Positions 46,629 through 55,094 of a DNA stretch of 64,000 nt are shown one piece after another (within the stretch, counting starts at the first letter, position 1; each line of letters starts with the position of its first letter). The stretch comes from Mycolicibacter sp. MU0083 (GTDB taxonomy: Bacteria > Actinomycetota > Actinomycetes > Mycobacteriales > Mycobacteriaceae), in contig NZ_OY726394.1 of assembly GCF_963378075.1 (NCBI RefSeq), positions 1,860,001 through 1,924,000 of the forward strand, written 5' to 3'. The translations under genes and the position numbers were made by a program. The notes under the pieces were generated by a model, which was not told the DNA's origin, made no database searches, and saw only the letters and a program-made list of their open reading frames with translations.

Positions 46629-46631
46629 CCG

Positions 46632-47909
46632 ATGACGATCACCACCGACGGTATCGAGAGGTGGAATCTGACGACGTTGGACACCGTCTTTGAGATCGCC
46701 ACGGAACGGTCTGCGCGTAAGGCCGACTTCGGTGCGGCCCTCGATGCTGCCGGCAACGGACTCAAAGACTGGGAAGGCAAGGGCGGGGACGCTTTCCGCC
46801 AGGAACTCGGTAAGCACCGTGTCGACATCACCGATCAGCAGGTGGAGGCGACGGCGATCGCGAATGCCTTCACCTATGCGAGGTCCGAGGTTGCGGCCTG
46901 TAAAAACGAGTGGGGCACCGTCAAATCGATTGCGGCCGGCAATAACTGGTCGATCAGCCCGACCGGACAACTGAGCGGGCAGGTCACCGAACGCAACCGC
47001 GCTGACTTCGACACCCTGCAGCGTCGGCTGACCAAGCTGATGACGGAGGCGGATCGGACCGACCAGGACCTGGCCACCGCGATCCGTGCCGTCGTCGGTG
47101 ACATCAAACTCACCCCCGACGGCCGCGAGCTGCCGCAATCACCGACCGATGAACAGGACACCGACGACCCGGTTCCGGGACCGAATGAGAAGCCCGGCGA
47201 CCCCGGATACCCGGTGCCGCACGCGCCGGGCGATCCCGCCGACTATCCCAGTGAGTCCGGGTGGAAGAGCGACGCGCAGCCAATGGTCAACCCGCCCGGC
47301 TACCCACCGATGCCGCCGGGGGAGCAACGTGATCAGAACTGGTCGGACTATCTCAGCGGCAAGAACGCCGACGGCAGCATGCGGCCTGCGGGCGTACCGC
47401 CGGCGGCCTATCCACGTCCCGATTCGGTGCAGGACAAGGGACTCAAGATCGTCGGGGCCGCCGAAAACCAGCAGGGCACCCGGTACGTGTGGGGCGGCGG
47501 CAACCAGAACGGCACCACCAGTCCCGGAACCCGCGACGGCGGCCTTGGAGACCGGCGCCACGACTACGAACACACCGGCTTCGACTGCAGCGGCCTGTCG
47601 GAATACGCGATCTACCAGGCCACCGGCTACGACCCCGGTAAAGGGACCTGGACGCAGTTCCACAACTGGACGACTGACGGGGCCGGTCAAGTGCTGCAGA
47701 CAGGGCAGACGCTCGACGCCTCGACGCTTAAGCCCGGCGACGTCATCTACTACGACGGAAGCTCCGGCGTCGCCGGACAACACGTCGCGATCTACATGGG
47801 CAACGGCGTGAGCGTCGAAACCAGCGAATCAGGGACCCCCGTGCACTCGCAGGCGGTGACGCCGTCGATGAGCGGCGGATCGGTACGAGTGGTGCGACCG
47901 AATCCGTGA
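46632..47909 (+). CDS. NlpC/P60 peptidoglycan hydrolase with N-terminal WXG-like helical domain
   Basis: 425 residues. N-terminal ~150 residues are helical and WXG100-like (LKDWEGKGGDAFRQEL), residues ~160-275 are a Pro/Asp/Gly-rich linker, and the C-terminal ~150 form an NlpC/P60 domain: nucleophile Cys in GFDCSGLSEYA (~319), His in GQHVAIYMG (~383), preceded by GTRYVWGGG. There is no Sec signal, so export must rely on the helical domain and the EspC-like partner. Same plan as the Rv0024/Rv0025-type locus. It probably cleaves peptidoglycan cross-bridges; a toxin-like role against other cells is possible. Followed after 34 nt by a secreted protein. Confidence 0.85.
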   Translation: MTITTDGIERWNLTTLDTVFEIATERSARKADFGAALDAAGNGLKDWEGKGGDAFRQELGKHRVDITDQQVEATAIANAFTYARSEVAACKNEWGTVKSIAAGNNWSISPTGQLSGQVTERNRADFDTLQRRLTKLMTEADRTDQDLATAIRAVVGDIKLTPDGRELPQSPTDEQDTDDPVPGPNEKPGDPGYPVPHAPGDPADYPSESGWKSDAQPMVNPPGYPPMPPGEQRDQNWSDYLSGKNADGSMRPAGVPPAAYPRPDSVQDKGLKIVGAAENQQGTRYVWGGGNQNGTTSPGTRDGGLGDRRHDYEHTGFDCSGLSEYAIYQATGYDPGKGTWTQFHNWTTDGAGQVLQTGQTLDASTLKPGDVIYYDGSSGVAGQHVAIYMGNGVSVETSESGTPVHSQAVTPSMSGGSVRVVRPNP

Positions 47910-47943
47910 CACCGTCGTTATCGACCGACCCGCAAGGAGAACC

Positions 47944-48579
47944 ATGAGACCGACGACCCTCGCCGCTGCGATCTTGATGGCGATGATGACGGCGAGTCTG
48001 ACCGGCGCGGGGCCGGCCGGGGCCGATCCCGAGTCGGTGTTGTTGACGCGAGAGGAAGTCAACGCGATCGTCGCCCAACACGCTCCGCAGACCCCGCCGT
48101 TTGCCAACTTCGATCCCGTTCGTCGACAGCCCGATTCCGCGCCGGCGGATCTGCCGCTGCCGTGTGTCCAGGTGTTGCCGTTGTACTTCGGCGGCGGTGA
48201 GCCTCGGTTCGACGAATACGCGAGTGCGTGGACGGCGGGGGCGGGCAACACGTTCGTCAGTCAACTCGTGGCGCGGTATGCCAGTGTCGAGGCGGCCGCG
48301 ACGAAGTTTGCGCAACTCGCGCATGAGATTCCGGCGTGCGCAGAGCTGCTGGGCCGTGACCGCAACGCGACGTTGGCCCTCTCGGTCGGTGACATCACGG
48401 CAGAATCGGCGCATTTCGGGCAGCGGCAGGCCGGCGCGAACAGTTCGCTTCCCAACCGCCACGACGTGGCTGTGCAGTACGAGTTGGTCGGTGCATCGAT
48501 CATCGGGGTCTCCTCGTCGTTGCCCGCTGCCGTGGTCAGCGTTTTCGCGGGGAAGCTGCGTGCCCAGGTCGGTGGCTGA
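47944..48579 (+). CDS. secreted PknH-like sensor-domain protein
   Basis: 211 residues with a Sec signal peptide (TTLAAAILMAMMTASLTGAGPAGA) and a mature domain resembling the extracellular PknH_C sensor domain of mycobacteria: LLTREEVNAIVAQ near the start and paired Cys residues (LPLPCVQVLP, EIPACAELLG) placed as in that fold. ATG 47944 follows AAGGAGAACC, a strong ribosome site. Located right after the NlpC/P60 gene, it may be its periplasmic partner or inhibitor; that is inference from position only. Confidence 0.7.
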   Translation: MRPTTLAAAILMAMMTASLTGAGPAGADPESVLLTREEVNAIVAQHAPQTPPFANFDPVRRQPDSAPADLPLPCVQVLPLYFGGGEPRFDEYASAWTAGAGNTFVSQLVARYASVEAAATKFAQLAHEIPACAELLGRDRNATLALSVGDITAESAHFGQRQAGANSSLPNRHDVAVQYELVGASIIGVSSSLPAAVVSVFAGKLRAQVGG

Positions 48580-48613
48580 GGGGACTCAGGTACCTGCGCA
48601 GCATCACCGACGA

Positions 48614-49441
48614 TCACGTCGTCCCGGGTTGCGGACCGATCGGGAAGTCGATGAATTTTCCTCGGGTGATCTGGTGCCCGACGGTGCACAGCTTCGGTGA
48701 GAATGAACCTTTGGCCAGGACGAAATCGACTTCTCCTGCGCGCGGTGTGCGACGGTCCCACCTGTCCGGACGGTAGAGCAGCAGGACGTTGTCGGCGGCG
48801 ACTGCCGCGGGGCCGACCGCGGGAAGATGCTGGATCCACTGGTCCGGCTCCGTCCCCGTTCTGGCGTCCACCCCGAACGTCGTGGTGGCGATTATCGCTA
48901 TGTTCTCATCCAGGGCAAGGCCTTTGAGGTGGCGGCAGAAGTCGATCATCACCGGCGAATGAGTCTTCGGTGATCGGGGGAAGGCGAGATCGTCGCCGAC
49001 GACGCCCACCATGTTGAGGGAATCGACCACGATCAGATTCGCTCGCGGTTTGCTCGTCCACAGGTCCAGGGTGAGGTTGCGGAGGATGTCCCACGGTTTC
49101 CGGTCGTGGCCCCCCAGGATTCGCAGGCGTCCGCCGTACAGATCGCGACGGTTGTCGTCATAGGACTGGTCGGCCGGTGGAACGGTGATCGTCCTGATCC
49201 GAAGATCCAGTCGGTACACGGGGCAGTCGAGGGAGTGGATGTTGGCGGCACCGTCACCAAGGGTGACCAACTGTGTCGCAACATGTGTCGCCAGGGCGGT
49301 GACACCGGACCCGGTGTGACCGGCGATCACGGTCAACGATCCGGGCTGCAGTCCGCCGTCGAGCGCCGCGTCGATATCACGAAACCCGGTAGGTATGGGG
49401 CCGATCTGGCTACCCGGCTGATCGTCGTGGGGTGGGCACAT
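48614..49441 (-). CDS. DnaB-C/RecA-like ATPase with altered Walker A
   Basis: 275 residues of the RecA/SF4 fold, resembling the C-terminal helicase domain of DnaB: IPTGFRDIDAALDGGLQPGSLTVIAG, Walker A position GHTGSGVT, Walker B LIVVDSLNMVG, and a later VDFVLAKGSFSP equivalent to the DnaB RNG segment. The Walker lysine is Val, so ATP hydrolysis is doubtful. There is no N-terminal DnaB primase-binding domain, hence not the replicative helicase. Start ATG 49441 fits the conserved region and has a TACGGT box 7 nt upstream (leaderless); the frame is open to 49849 without conservation. Convergent with the PknH-like gene. Confidence 0.75.
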   Translation of the reverse strand: MCPPHDDQPGSQIGPIPTGFRDIDAALDGGLQPGSLTVIAGHTGSGVTALATHVATQLVTLGDGAANIHSLDCPVYRLDLRIRTITVPPADQSYDDNRRDLYGGRLRILGGHDRKPWDILRNLTLDLWTSKPRANLIVVDSLNMVGVVGDDLAFPRSPKTHSPVMIDFCRHLKGLALDENIAIIATTTFGVDARTGTEPDQWIQHLPAVGPAAVAADNVLLLYRPDRWDRRTPRAGEVDFVLAKGSFSPKLCTVGHQITRGKFIDFPIGPQPGTT

Positions 49442-49448
49442 GTGCGGG

Positions 49449-49454
49449 ACCGTA
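49449..49454 (-). promoter_or_regulatory. -10 box of leaderless DnaB-like transcript
   Basis: TACGGT on the minus strand, 7 nt, then ATG 49441. Confidence 0.4.
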
Positions 49455-49580
49455 ACGGGCCGGTATGACAAGCCCCGACAAGCCGCGGCGGACCCGACTG
49501 CGCGGACCTGGCTACGGTGATTCAGGCTGGTCTCGACCGGACCTGCATCGACACCGGCCGACGGCGAACGGAGAGACACC

Positions 49581-50246
49581 GTGCAACTGACTCGTTGGTG
49601 GCCCCGGCTTGTCCTAGCGCTGATCGTTGCCGCAGGCCTGCTCACGGTTTCGCCGGCGGCGGCCATGGTGATTGTGGGAGGTGGGGCCGGCATCCTCGTC
49701 GACGGTGTCAACCACTGCACCTTGACCACCATCGGGCACGACCGGACCGGTGACGTGGTGGGTTTCACCTCGTCTCGGTGCGGCGGTCCCGGGGCGACCG
49801 TCGCACTCGAAGGTTCGGACACCACCGTGGGCACCGTGGTGGCCGCCAACGGCGGGCTGGGCTACGCGGTGATCCGATTCGATGCCCCTGATCTGCTCCC
49901 GGTGTCGGACTACGCCGGTGCGGCGATCCACGGCATCGGACCGGACCCGGTCGCCGATTCGTACGTGTGCAAGTGGGGACCCGCCACCCCCGGCATCTGC
50001 AACCACATCTGGCGCGACGGCTGGCCGGACGCGACGATGTACGGGCGATTCGAGGCCGGCGACGTGGGCGCCCCAATCACCATGGACGGTCGGCTGGCCG
50101 GCATGGCCTACCACGGAGACCTCCTCTGGCGCGGTAGGTACGCCCCGCCGATGTTCGTCACGTTCCTGACGAAATTCCGCGCGATCCTCGAGGACGTCAA
50201 CGCCGGCGACGGGCCCGGTAGCGGCTTCGTGCCGATCGGCGGCTGA
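49581..50246 (+). CDS. secreted trypsin-like fold protein, catalytic residues lost
   Basis: 221 residues with a signal peptide (LVLALIVAAGLLTVSPAAA). The mature part has the chymotrypsin layout: the TAAHC position reads TSSRCG and the GDSGGP position reads GDVGAP, so both the catalytic His and Ser are missing. Two later Cys (YVCKWGP, GICNHIW) could form a disulfide. Start GTG 49581, with GGAGAG about 6 nt upstream. It is most likely a non-enzymatic binding protein derived from an S1 peptidase. The neighbouring genes give no functional clue. Confidence 0.65.
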   Translation: MQLTRWWPRLVLALIVAAGLLTVSPAAAMVIVGGGAGILVDGVNHCTLTTIGHDRTGDVVGFTSSRCGGPGATVALEGSDTTVGTVVAANGGLGYAVIRFDAPDLLPVSDYAGAAIHGIGPDPVADSYVCKWGPATPGICNHIWRDGWPDATMYGRFEAGDVGAPITMDGRLAGMAYHGDLLWRGRYAPPMFVTFLTKFRAILEDVNAGDGPGSGFVPIGG

Positions 50247-50264
50247 CCTGTCGGCGCACGCTGT

Positions 50265-50270
50265 TAGCTT
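50265..50270 (+). promoter_or_regulatory. extended -10 box of exonuclease gene
   Basis: TGT-TAGCTT, then 6 nt, then ATG 50277; likely leaderless. Confidence 0.4.
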
Positions 50271-50276
50271 GCGACC

Positions 50277-50984
50277 ATGACATGGACTGCGGGCCCGTTT
50301 CTGGCCTTAGACCTTGAGACCACCGGTACCGATCCCTGGGCCGATCGCATCGTCACCGCATCGCTCGTCGAAGTGACGGTGGGTGCGAAACCGGCCACCG
50401 CGTCCTGGCTGCTCAATCCCGGCATCCCGATTCCGGCAGGTGCCGAAGCCGTCCACGGCATCTCGACGGCGCAGGCGGTCGCACGGGGCGTCGCACCGGC
50501 AGATGCCTTGGCCGAAATCACCGCACGAGTCGCGGCATGGCTGGCCGCCGCCAAACCCGTCGTCGCGTTCAACGCCTCGTTCGATCTGACGATGCTCGAA
50601 GCCGAGAACGCGCGGCACGGCATCCCCACCCTCGTGCAACGACTGAGCGAGATTCGGCCCGTGATCGATCCACTCGTTCTTGACAAGGAGATGGATACCT
50701 ATCGGCGCGGCAAACGGACCCTGCCCGTCTTGGCGGACCTCTACGGTGTCGCACTGGAACGCGCGCACTCATCAGACGCCGATGCGGTGGCCGCCGCCTT
50801 GCTGGTGCCCGAGCTCACCGCACGCTACCCGGCGTTGGGCGCCTATTCGCTCGATGAACTGCACGATGCGCAACAGCTCTGGCGTAAGGAGCACCAGCTC
50901 AGCCTGGCGAACTACTTCGAGCGTCAGGGCTATCTCGATGCCGTGCAGTCCATGCGCTACGGATGGCCGACCGAGTCGCGCTGA
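50277..50984 (+). CDS. DEDDh 3'-5' exonuclease (DnaQ-like)
   Basis: 235 residues. ExoI motif LALDLETTG (Asp12, Glu14), ExoII AFNASFDLTML, and ExoIII ERAHSSDADAVAAA with the His and Asp of the DEDDh class. Similar stand-alone proteins act as proofreading subunits or general DNA/RNA exonucleases. A C-terminal helical extension (LWRKEHQLSLANYFERQGYLD) of about 45 residues is typical of actinobacterial members and is of unknown use. Convergent with the ARPP-1 gene. Confidence 0.88.
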   Translation: MTWTAGPFLALDLETTGTDPWADRIVTASLVEVTVGAKPATASWLLNPGIPIPAGAEAVHGISTAQAVARGVAPADALAEITARVAAWLAAAKPVVAFNASFDLTMLEAENARHGIPTLVQRLSEIRPVIDPLVLDKEMDTYRRGKRTLPVLADLYGVALERAHSSDADAVAAALLVPELTARYPALGAYSLDELHDAQQLWRKEHQLSLANYFERQGYLDAVQSMRYGWPTESR

Positions 50985-51015
50985 CGGCCGGAGAACGTGC
51001 GGGCGTCGGCACCGA

Positions 51016-51948
51016 CTATGCCTCCACCAGCAACGGGTGCCGCGGATCCCGGGCGGCTAGGTGGACGATCCGCCAGAACTCCCCGTCGATCGAGCGTTGC
51101 GGTTCCGGCAGTGCGATCCCGTTGAGGTGCAGGGAGTTCCGGGTCGCTACCAGAGCCGTGAACGTCGGGGAATCGCTATTTGCCGACAGGTGCGTCTGCT
51201 CGACCTTGACCGCGAAGTCACGGGCCCGTTGACCGGGTGTCGCCACCTCCGGGGCGTGCGCGGCATCGAAGTGGGCGGCTTCGACGATGCCGGTCCAACG
51301 CGTGGCCAACGCGGCGGGCGTGGCCAGCAGTTCCATTCCGAGCACCCGGCCGCCGACACCGATGATCACCCCGCGCTGGCCGTCCAGCGGTTCGGTCGGC
51401 AGCGGCCGTTCACCGCGCCGGCCCTGTTCGCGGGCGACCCGGTCGAGGTGGTCGGCGAACGAACTCGTCGCCGTCGCCGCGGTGGATTCGTAGCGTGCGG
51501 TGATGCCGTGCCAGATCGCGTGCTGGGCGCTCTCGCCGCGCCGGTAGGCGTGGTCCCGGGCCGCCCGCAGGGGAGCGGAGACACGTCGGCCGGCGGCCCG
51601 GTGGCCGCGGTCGCCGTGCCACCGCTTCTCTTCGACGCACAGCACCTCGACGGTGGACGACTCGCGCGGCCCGAGGATCGTCGAGCGCGCCACCATCCGG
51701 GTCTGCCAGCCGCCTTCGACCAGGTCGCCTTCGAGCAGTACGACGGGTGTGTCGCCGAGGTTCTGCGCGGCCAGGGAACTCACCTGCCCGCCGCCGTGTC
51801 GTTCGCCGATATCGAGAGCATCGAGATCCCAGGTGAGGCCGGGGGCCGCGCCGGCTTCAGCCCAGACCGGAAAGAGGGTCAAAGCCCCGTACTGGGTGCC
51901 TTTGCCCACGTGGAGGACGCAGACGGTCGGGTCGGTGGTGTGGTTCAT
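51016..51948 (-). CDS. ARPP-1 domain protein
   Basis: 310 residues. The segment VVLLEGDLVEGGWQTRMV (69-86) followed by STILGP and VLCVEEKRW (102-110) matches the ARPP-1 domain, first described as associated with ADP-ribosylglycohydrolase and rhodanese/phosphatase-type proteins in predicted conflict and NAD-derived signalling systems; its biochemical function is not settled. No signal peptide. Start ATG 51948 is preferred because GGGGGAG stands 5-6 nt upstream; the frame upstream reads through the divergent promoter. It shares its control region with the XRE gene at 52063. Confidence 0.75.
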   Translation of the reverse strand: MNHTTDPTVCVLHVGKGTQYGALTLFPVWAEAGAAPGLTWDLDALDIGERHGGGQVSSLAAQNLGDTPVVLLEGDLVEGGWQTRMVARSTILGPRESSTVEVLCVEEKRWHGDRGHRAAGRRVSAPLRAARDHAYRRGESAQHAIWHGITARYESTAATATSSFADHLDRVAREQGRRGERPLPTEPLDGQRGVIIGVGGRVLGMELLATPAALATRWTGIVEAAHFDAAHAPEVATPGQRARDFAVKVEQTHLSANSDSPTFTALVATRNSLHLNGIALPEPQRSIDGEFWRIVHLAARDPRHPLLVEA

Positions 51949-51959
51949 CGCTCCCCCTA

Positions 51960-52039
51960 TGCCAATGGCAATACTTAAACTATGCACAAAGCATAGATCG
52001 AAACGAGCATGTGGCGCAACCGTTACCTCGCCAGTGGCA
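51960..52039. promoter_or_regulatory. divergent control region with repeated GCCANTGGC operators
   Basis: TGCCAATGGCA (51960-51970) and CGCCAGTGGCA (52029-52039) are two copies of the palindrome GCCANTGGC. The first sits at the predicted +1 of the ARPP-1 gene (-10 TAGTTT on the minus strand, 51977-51982), the second at the -35 region of the XRE gene. Between them CTATGC-ACAAA-GCATAG (51980-51996) is a further inverted repeat. Probable binding sites for the XRE protein. Confidence 0.6.
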
Positions 52040-52049
52040 TAACGCCTGG

Positions 52050-52055
52050 TAATTT
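52050..52055 (+). promoter_or_regulatory. extended -10 box of leaderless XRE gene
   Basis: TGG-TAATTT, 7 nt, then ATG 52063. Confidence 0.5.
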
Positions 52056-52062
52056 GGGGACC

Positions 52063-52869
52063 ATGACGGAACGCGCCAAGCCCGACTCCCGCCGGGGTGA
52101 CCATGCCGTCGGACAGAGGATCGCGGCCCGACGTAAAGAACTCGAATGGGACCGCAAACGACTTGCCGAAGAGGCGGGCGTCTCCTACCCCTACATCTCC
52201 CAGCTCGAGACCGGGTACCGCAACGCTTCATACCGCCAGCAAGTGGCCATCGCCACCGCGCTCGGCGTCAGCCTCGATGAACTCTTCGCGCCGGAAGAAC
52301 TGCGGGACCAGGTACAGGTATCGGCTGTCACGCCCGAAGTCTCCGCTCCGAACCGCTCGGCGCTGAGCACGGCCGTCGCCCGTGCGGTAGCAGAGATCGA
52401 GTCCCTGCCGAGTGCGGTACGCCTGGATGCGCTCAATCAGATCCAGCTGAGCGTCGTGCGCGGTCTGACATCGACCCGCTTGATTGAACGCCTGGAACCC
52501 AACGAAGTGTTCGTCTTCGGCTCGAACAAGGACGGCATACACGACGGGGGAGCGGCACGGCAGGCCTACGAGAAATTCGGCGCGGAGTGGGGCGAAGGCC
52601 ACGGCCATCACGGCCAGTCGTATGCCATCGACACCATGAGCGACTTTCCAACGCTCGCCGAGGAAGTGCAGACCTTCCTGGGCTATGCGCGTCGGCAGTC
52701 CCAACTCCGCTTCCTGGTCACCCCGATCGGTACCGGCGTCGCCGGCTACCGTGTCGGTCAGGTCGCACCGTTGTTCGCCGACGCGCCGGAGAACGTGCGG
52801 CTGCCCGCGGAGTTCACCGCGGTGCTCGACGACCTCAAGCAGCGCGAGGCCGGTAAAGGCGAGGCCTGA
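52063..52869 (+). CDS. XRE regulator fused to A1S_2505/macro-like domain
   Basis: 268 residues. N-terminal helix-turn-helix (~16-75: AVGQRIAARRKEL, RLAEEAGVSYPYISQLETG), a helical linker, then from ~147 a domain beginning NEVFVFGSNKDGIHDGGAARQ and continuing GEGHGHHGQSYAIDT and FLVTPIGTGVAGY. This FGSN...GGAA...SYAI...IGTG pattern is that of a phage- and plasmid-borne family (A1S_2505-like) whose Gly-rich loops look macrodomain-like, so nucleotide or ADP-ribose binding is inferred. ATG 52063 is leaderless; the upstream frame to 52009 is non-conserved. It likely represses itself and the divergent ARPP-1 gene, with the C-terminal domain sensing a ligand. Confidence 0.7.
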   Translation: MTERAKPDSRRGDHAVGQRIAARRKELEWDRKRLAEEAGVSYPYISQLETGYRNASYRQQVAIATALGVSLDELFAPEELRDQVQVSAVTPEVSAPNRSALSTAVARAVAEIESLPSAVRLDALNQIQLSVVRGLTSTRLIERLEPNEVFVFGSNKDGIHDGGAARQAYEKFGAEWGEGHGHHGQSYAIDTMSDFPTLAEEVQTFLGYARRQSQLRFLVTPIGTGVAGYRVGQVAPLFADAPENVRLPAEFTAVLDDLKQREAGKGEA

Positions 52870-52877
52870 AACGCGCC

Positions 52878-55094
52878 CTATGCCTGCGCGGCAACCCCCG
52901 CATCGACCGCGGTGGAGGCGGCGACGGTCACCCAGGTGTTGTTGACCGCGGCCGTCCCGGTGAAGGTGTCCACCCGGCCCGGATCGTGCAGATCGTTCAC
53001 ATTGGCGCCGGGCAGTGAATCCGCGTGGCGCCACCCGGTCTTGCGGTGCCCCCAGCCGTGCGGCATCGAGACGGTGCCGGGCCGCATGTCATCGCTGATG
53101 TGCAGCGGAACCTCGACCTTGCCGACGTCGGAGGTCACCAGCACCATGTCGCCCTGGTCCAATCCCCGGAGCTTGGCATCGTCGGGGTGCATGTGCAGGG
53201 TGCACTGATTGGACCCGCTGGTCATCGACGGCACGTTGTGCAACCAGGAGTTGTTGCTGCGCAACAGGCGTCGCCCGATGAGCTGCAGGTCGTAGGCGCT
53301 GGTGGGCCCCGACGGCCGGTCCAGCAGCGCGGTCGCGGCGTCGACGAACTCGTCCGGCGCGAGCTGGACCTTGCGGTCGCGGGTGGCGATGATCTGGCGC
53401 AGCCGGGGCTGCAGCGGTCCGAGGTCGAGTCCGCCGATGCTGTCGCGCAGGCGTTTCATCGATATTCCCTTGCGCCCCTTTCGGATCCAACCGTACGGTC
53501 CGGAGCTCACGGCGAAAGCGGCCATCCGCAGCGGATTCATCGCCCCCAGTAGGGGTTTGCGCAGCGGCGTGATGATCTGCCGCAGCGGCGTGGGAAGCAG
53601 CTCCAGCATCAGCAGACTGAGGATCTCCCAGTCGTCCTTGGTGCCGGCCGGCGGTTCGAAGGAACGGTGCTGATAGCGGATGTTGTTGCGCACGGCGAAG
53701 ACCGGCATCAACAATCCGACGTCTTCGCGTTCCAGCGGTGAGACCGGCGGCAGGATGTAGTCCGCATGGCGGGAGGTCTCGGTGATGTACATATCCACCG
53801 CCACATACAGATCCAGCGAAGCCATCGCCTCGTCCAGCCGGCCCTTCTGGGGGATCGACGAGACCGGATTGCCGGCAACGGTGATCATCGCCTTGATCTG
53901 GCCGTCGCCGTCGGTGAGGATCTCATCGGCCATGATGACCGCGGGTAGCTCACCGCGAAACGACTTGTAGCGGCCCGACCGGTCGGTCCACGCCCCGTGG
54001 CCCGCCGACATGTACTTGGCCAGCCGCGGCACGTCCATGACCGGGGTGGAGAACATCGCGCCGCCGGCGCGGTCCAGGTTTCCGGTGACCGCGTTGATCA
54101 CCGTCACCAGCCAACTCACCAGCGTGCCGGTCTCCTGCTGGCAGACACCGATGCGGCAGTACAGCACCGCCGACTCCGCCGCGGCGTGGTCGCGCGCCAG
54201 GGTGTAGATCGTTTCCGGGTCGACGCCGGCGCGCTCGGCGACGGCTTCGGGGGTGGCGTCGGCGACCAACCGGCGCAGTTGTGGAAGCCCCACCGCCTGC
54301 CGGGCTATCGCCGCGGTGTCGCAGAGGTCTTCCTCGATCAGTACATGCAGCATGCCCAGCAACAGATACAGGTCTCCGCCGGGACGCACCGAGACGTATT
54401 CGTCGGCCAGTTTCGCCGTTTCGGTGCGCCGCGGGTCGATGACGACGACGGTTCCCCCGCGATCCTGGACTGCTTTGATGCGTCGCTTGGCGCCGGGCAT
54501 GATCGAGATGGAGCTGTTGGACACCGCGGGGTTGGCGCCGATGATCACCAGACGCTGCGTCCGGTCGATATCGGTGATCGGGACCAACACGTTGGAGCCC
54601 AAGACCTTCCACGCCGCATACTCGTGCGGCATCTGGTCGATCGAGGATGCGGAGAAGAAGTTGGGGGTCTTCAGCGCTTCGCGCAGCAGCAGGCCGTAGA
54701 TCGCCGCGGAACTGTGCGCCGACGGGTTGCCGAGATACATCCCGAAGGCTCGGCGGCCGTGCGCCTTGCGGATGCGGCGCAGTCGGGCGCCGATGTCGGC
54801 GAAGGCCTCATCCCATCCCACCGGCTCGAATCCGTCGCCGACCCGCCGCATCGGCGTCCGGAGCCTATCGGGGTCCTCGTGCAGACCCGCCAGGGCGGTC
54901 GCCTTCGGGCAGATGTATCCGTGGGAGAAGACGTCGTCGGGATTGCCCTGGATGCGACTGACCTTCCCGTCGGTCACCGTGACCTGGATGCCACAGTGCG
55001 ACTCGCACAGCGTGCACTGGGTGTTGTGGGTCGTGCTCGCGCCCTCGGCCGTCGCGCCGCGCGTGCTCGGCAGGGGCAGGTCGGTCGTCGTCAT
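52878..55094 (-). CDS. molybdopterin-dependent oxidoreductase, FdhF/BisC-like
   Basis: 738 residues. N-terminal [4Fe-4S] cluster motif C-x2-C-x3-C in CTLCESHCGIQ with the fourth Cys in HGYICPKA, the Mo-bis-MGD domains (LGNPSAHSSAAIYG, IIGANPAVSNSS, VIDPRRTETAKLADEY), and a C-terminal dinucleotide-binding domain (LLRSNNSWLHNVPSM, VSMPHGWGHRKTG). No Tat signal, so cytosolic. The substrate cannot be told: the family includes formate dehydrogenases, assimilatory nitrate reductases and oxide reductases. No Cys/SeCys is obvious at the Mo ligand position (SSIDQMPHEYA region). ATG 55094; divergent from the MpaB-like gene. Confidence 0.85.
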   Translation of the reverse strand: MTTTDLPLPSTRGATAEGASTTHNTQCTLCESHCGIQVTVTDGKVSRIQGNPDDVFSHGYICPKATALAGLHEDPDRLRTPMRRVGDGFEPVGWDEAFADIGARLRRIRKAHGRRAFGMYLGNPSAHSSAAIYGLLLREALKTPNFFSASSIDQMPHEYAAWKVLGSNVLVPITDIDRTQRLVIIGANPAVSNSSISIMPGAKRRIKAVQDRGGTVVVIDPRRTETAKLADEYVSVRPGGDLYLLLGMLHVLIEEDLCDTAAIARQAVGLPQLRRLVADATPEAVAERAGVDPETIYTLARDHAAAESAVLYCRIGVCQQETGTLVSWLVTVINAVTGNLDRAGGAMFSTPVMDVPRLAKYMSAGHGAWTDRSGRYKSFRGELPAVIMADEILTDGDGQIKAMITVAGNPVSSIPQKGRLDEAMASLDLYVAVDMYITETSRHADYILPPVSPLEREDVGLLMPVFAVRNNIRYQHRSFEPPAGTKDDWEILSLLMLELLPTPLRQIITPLRKPLLGAMNPLRMAAFAVSSGPYGWIRKGRKGISMKRLRDSIGGLDLGPLQPRLRQIIATRDRKVQLAPDEFVDAATALLDRPSGPTSAYDLQLIGRRLLRSNNSWLHNVPSMTSGSNQCTLHMHPDDAKLRGLDQGDMVLVTSDVGKVEVPLHISDDMRPGTVSMPHGWGHRKTGWRHADSLPGANVNDLHDPGRVDTFTGTAAVNNTWVTVAASTAVDAGVAAQA

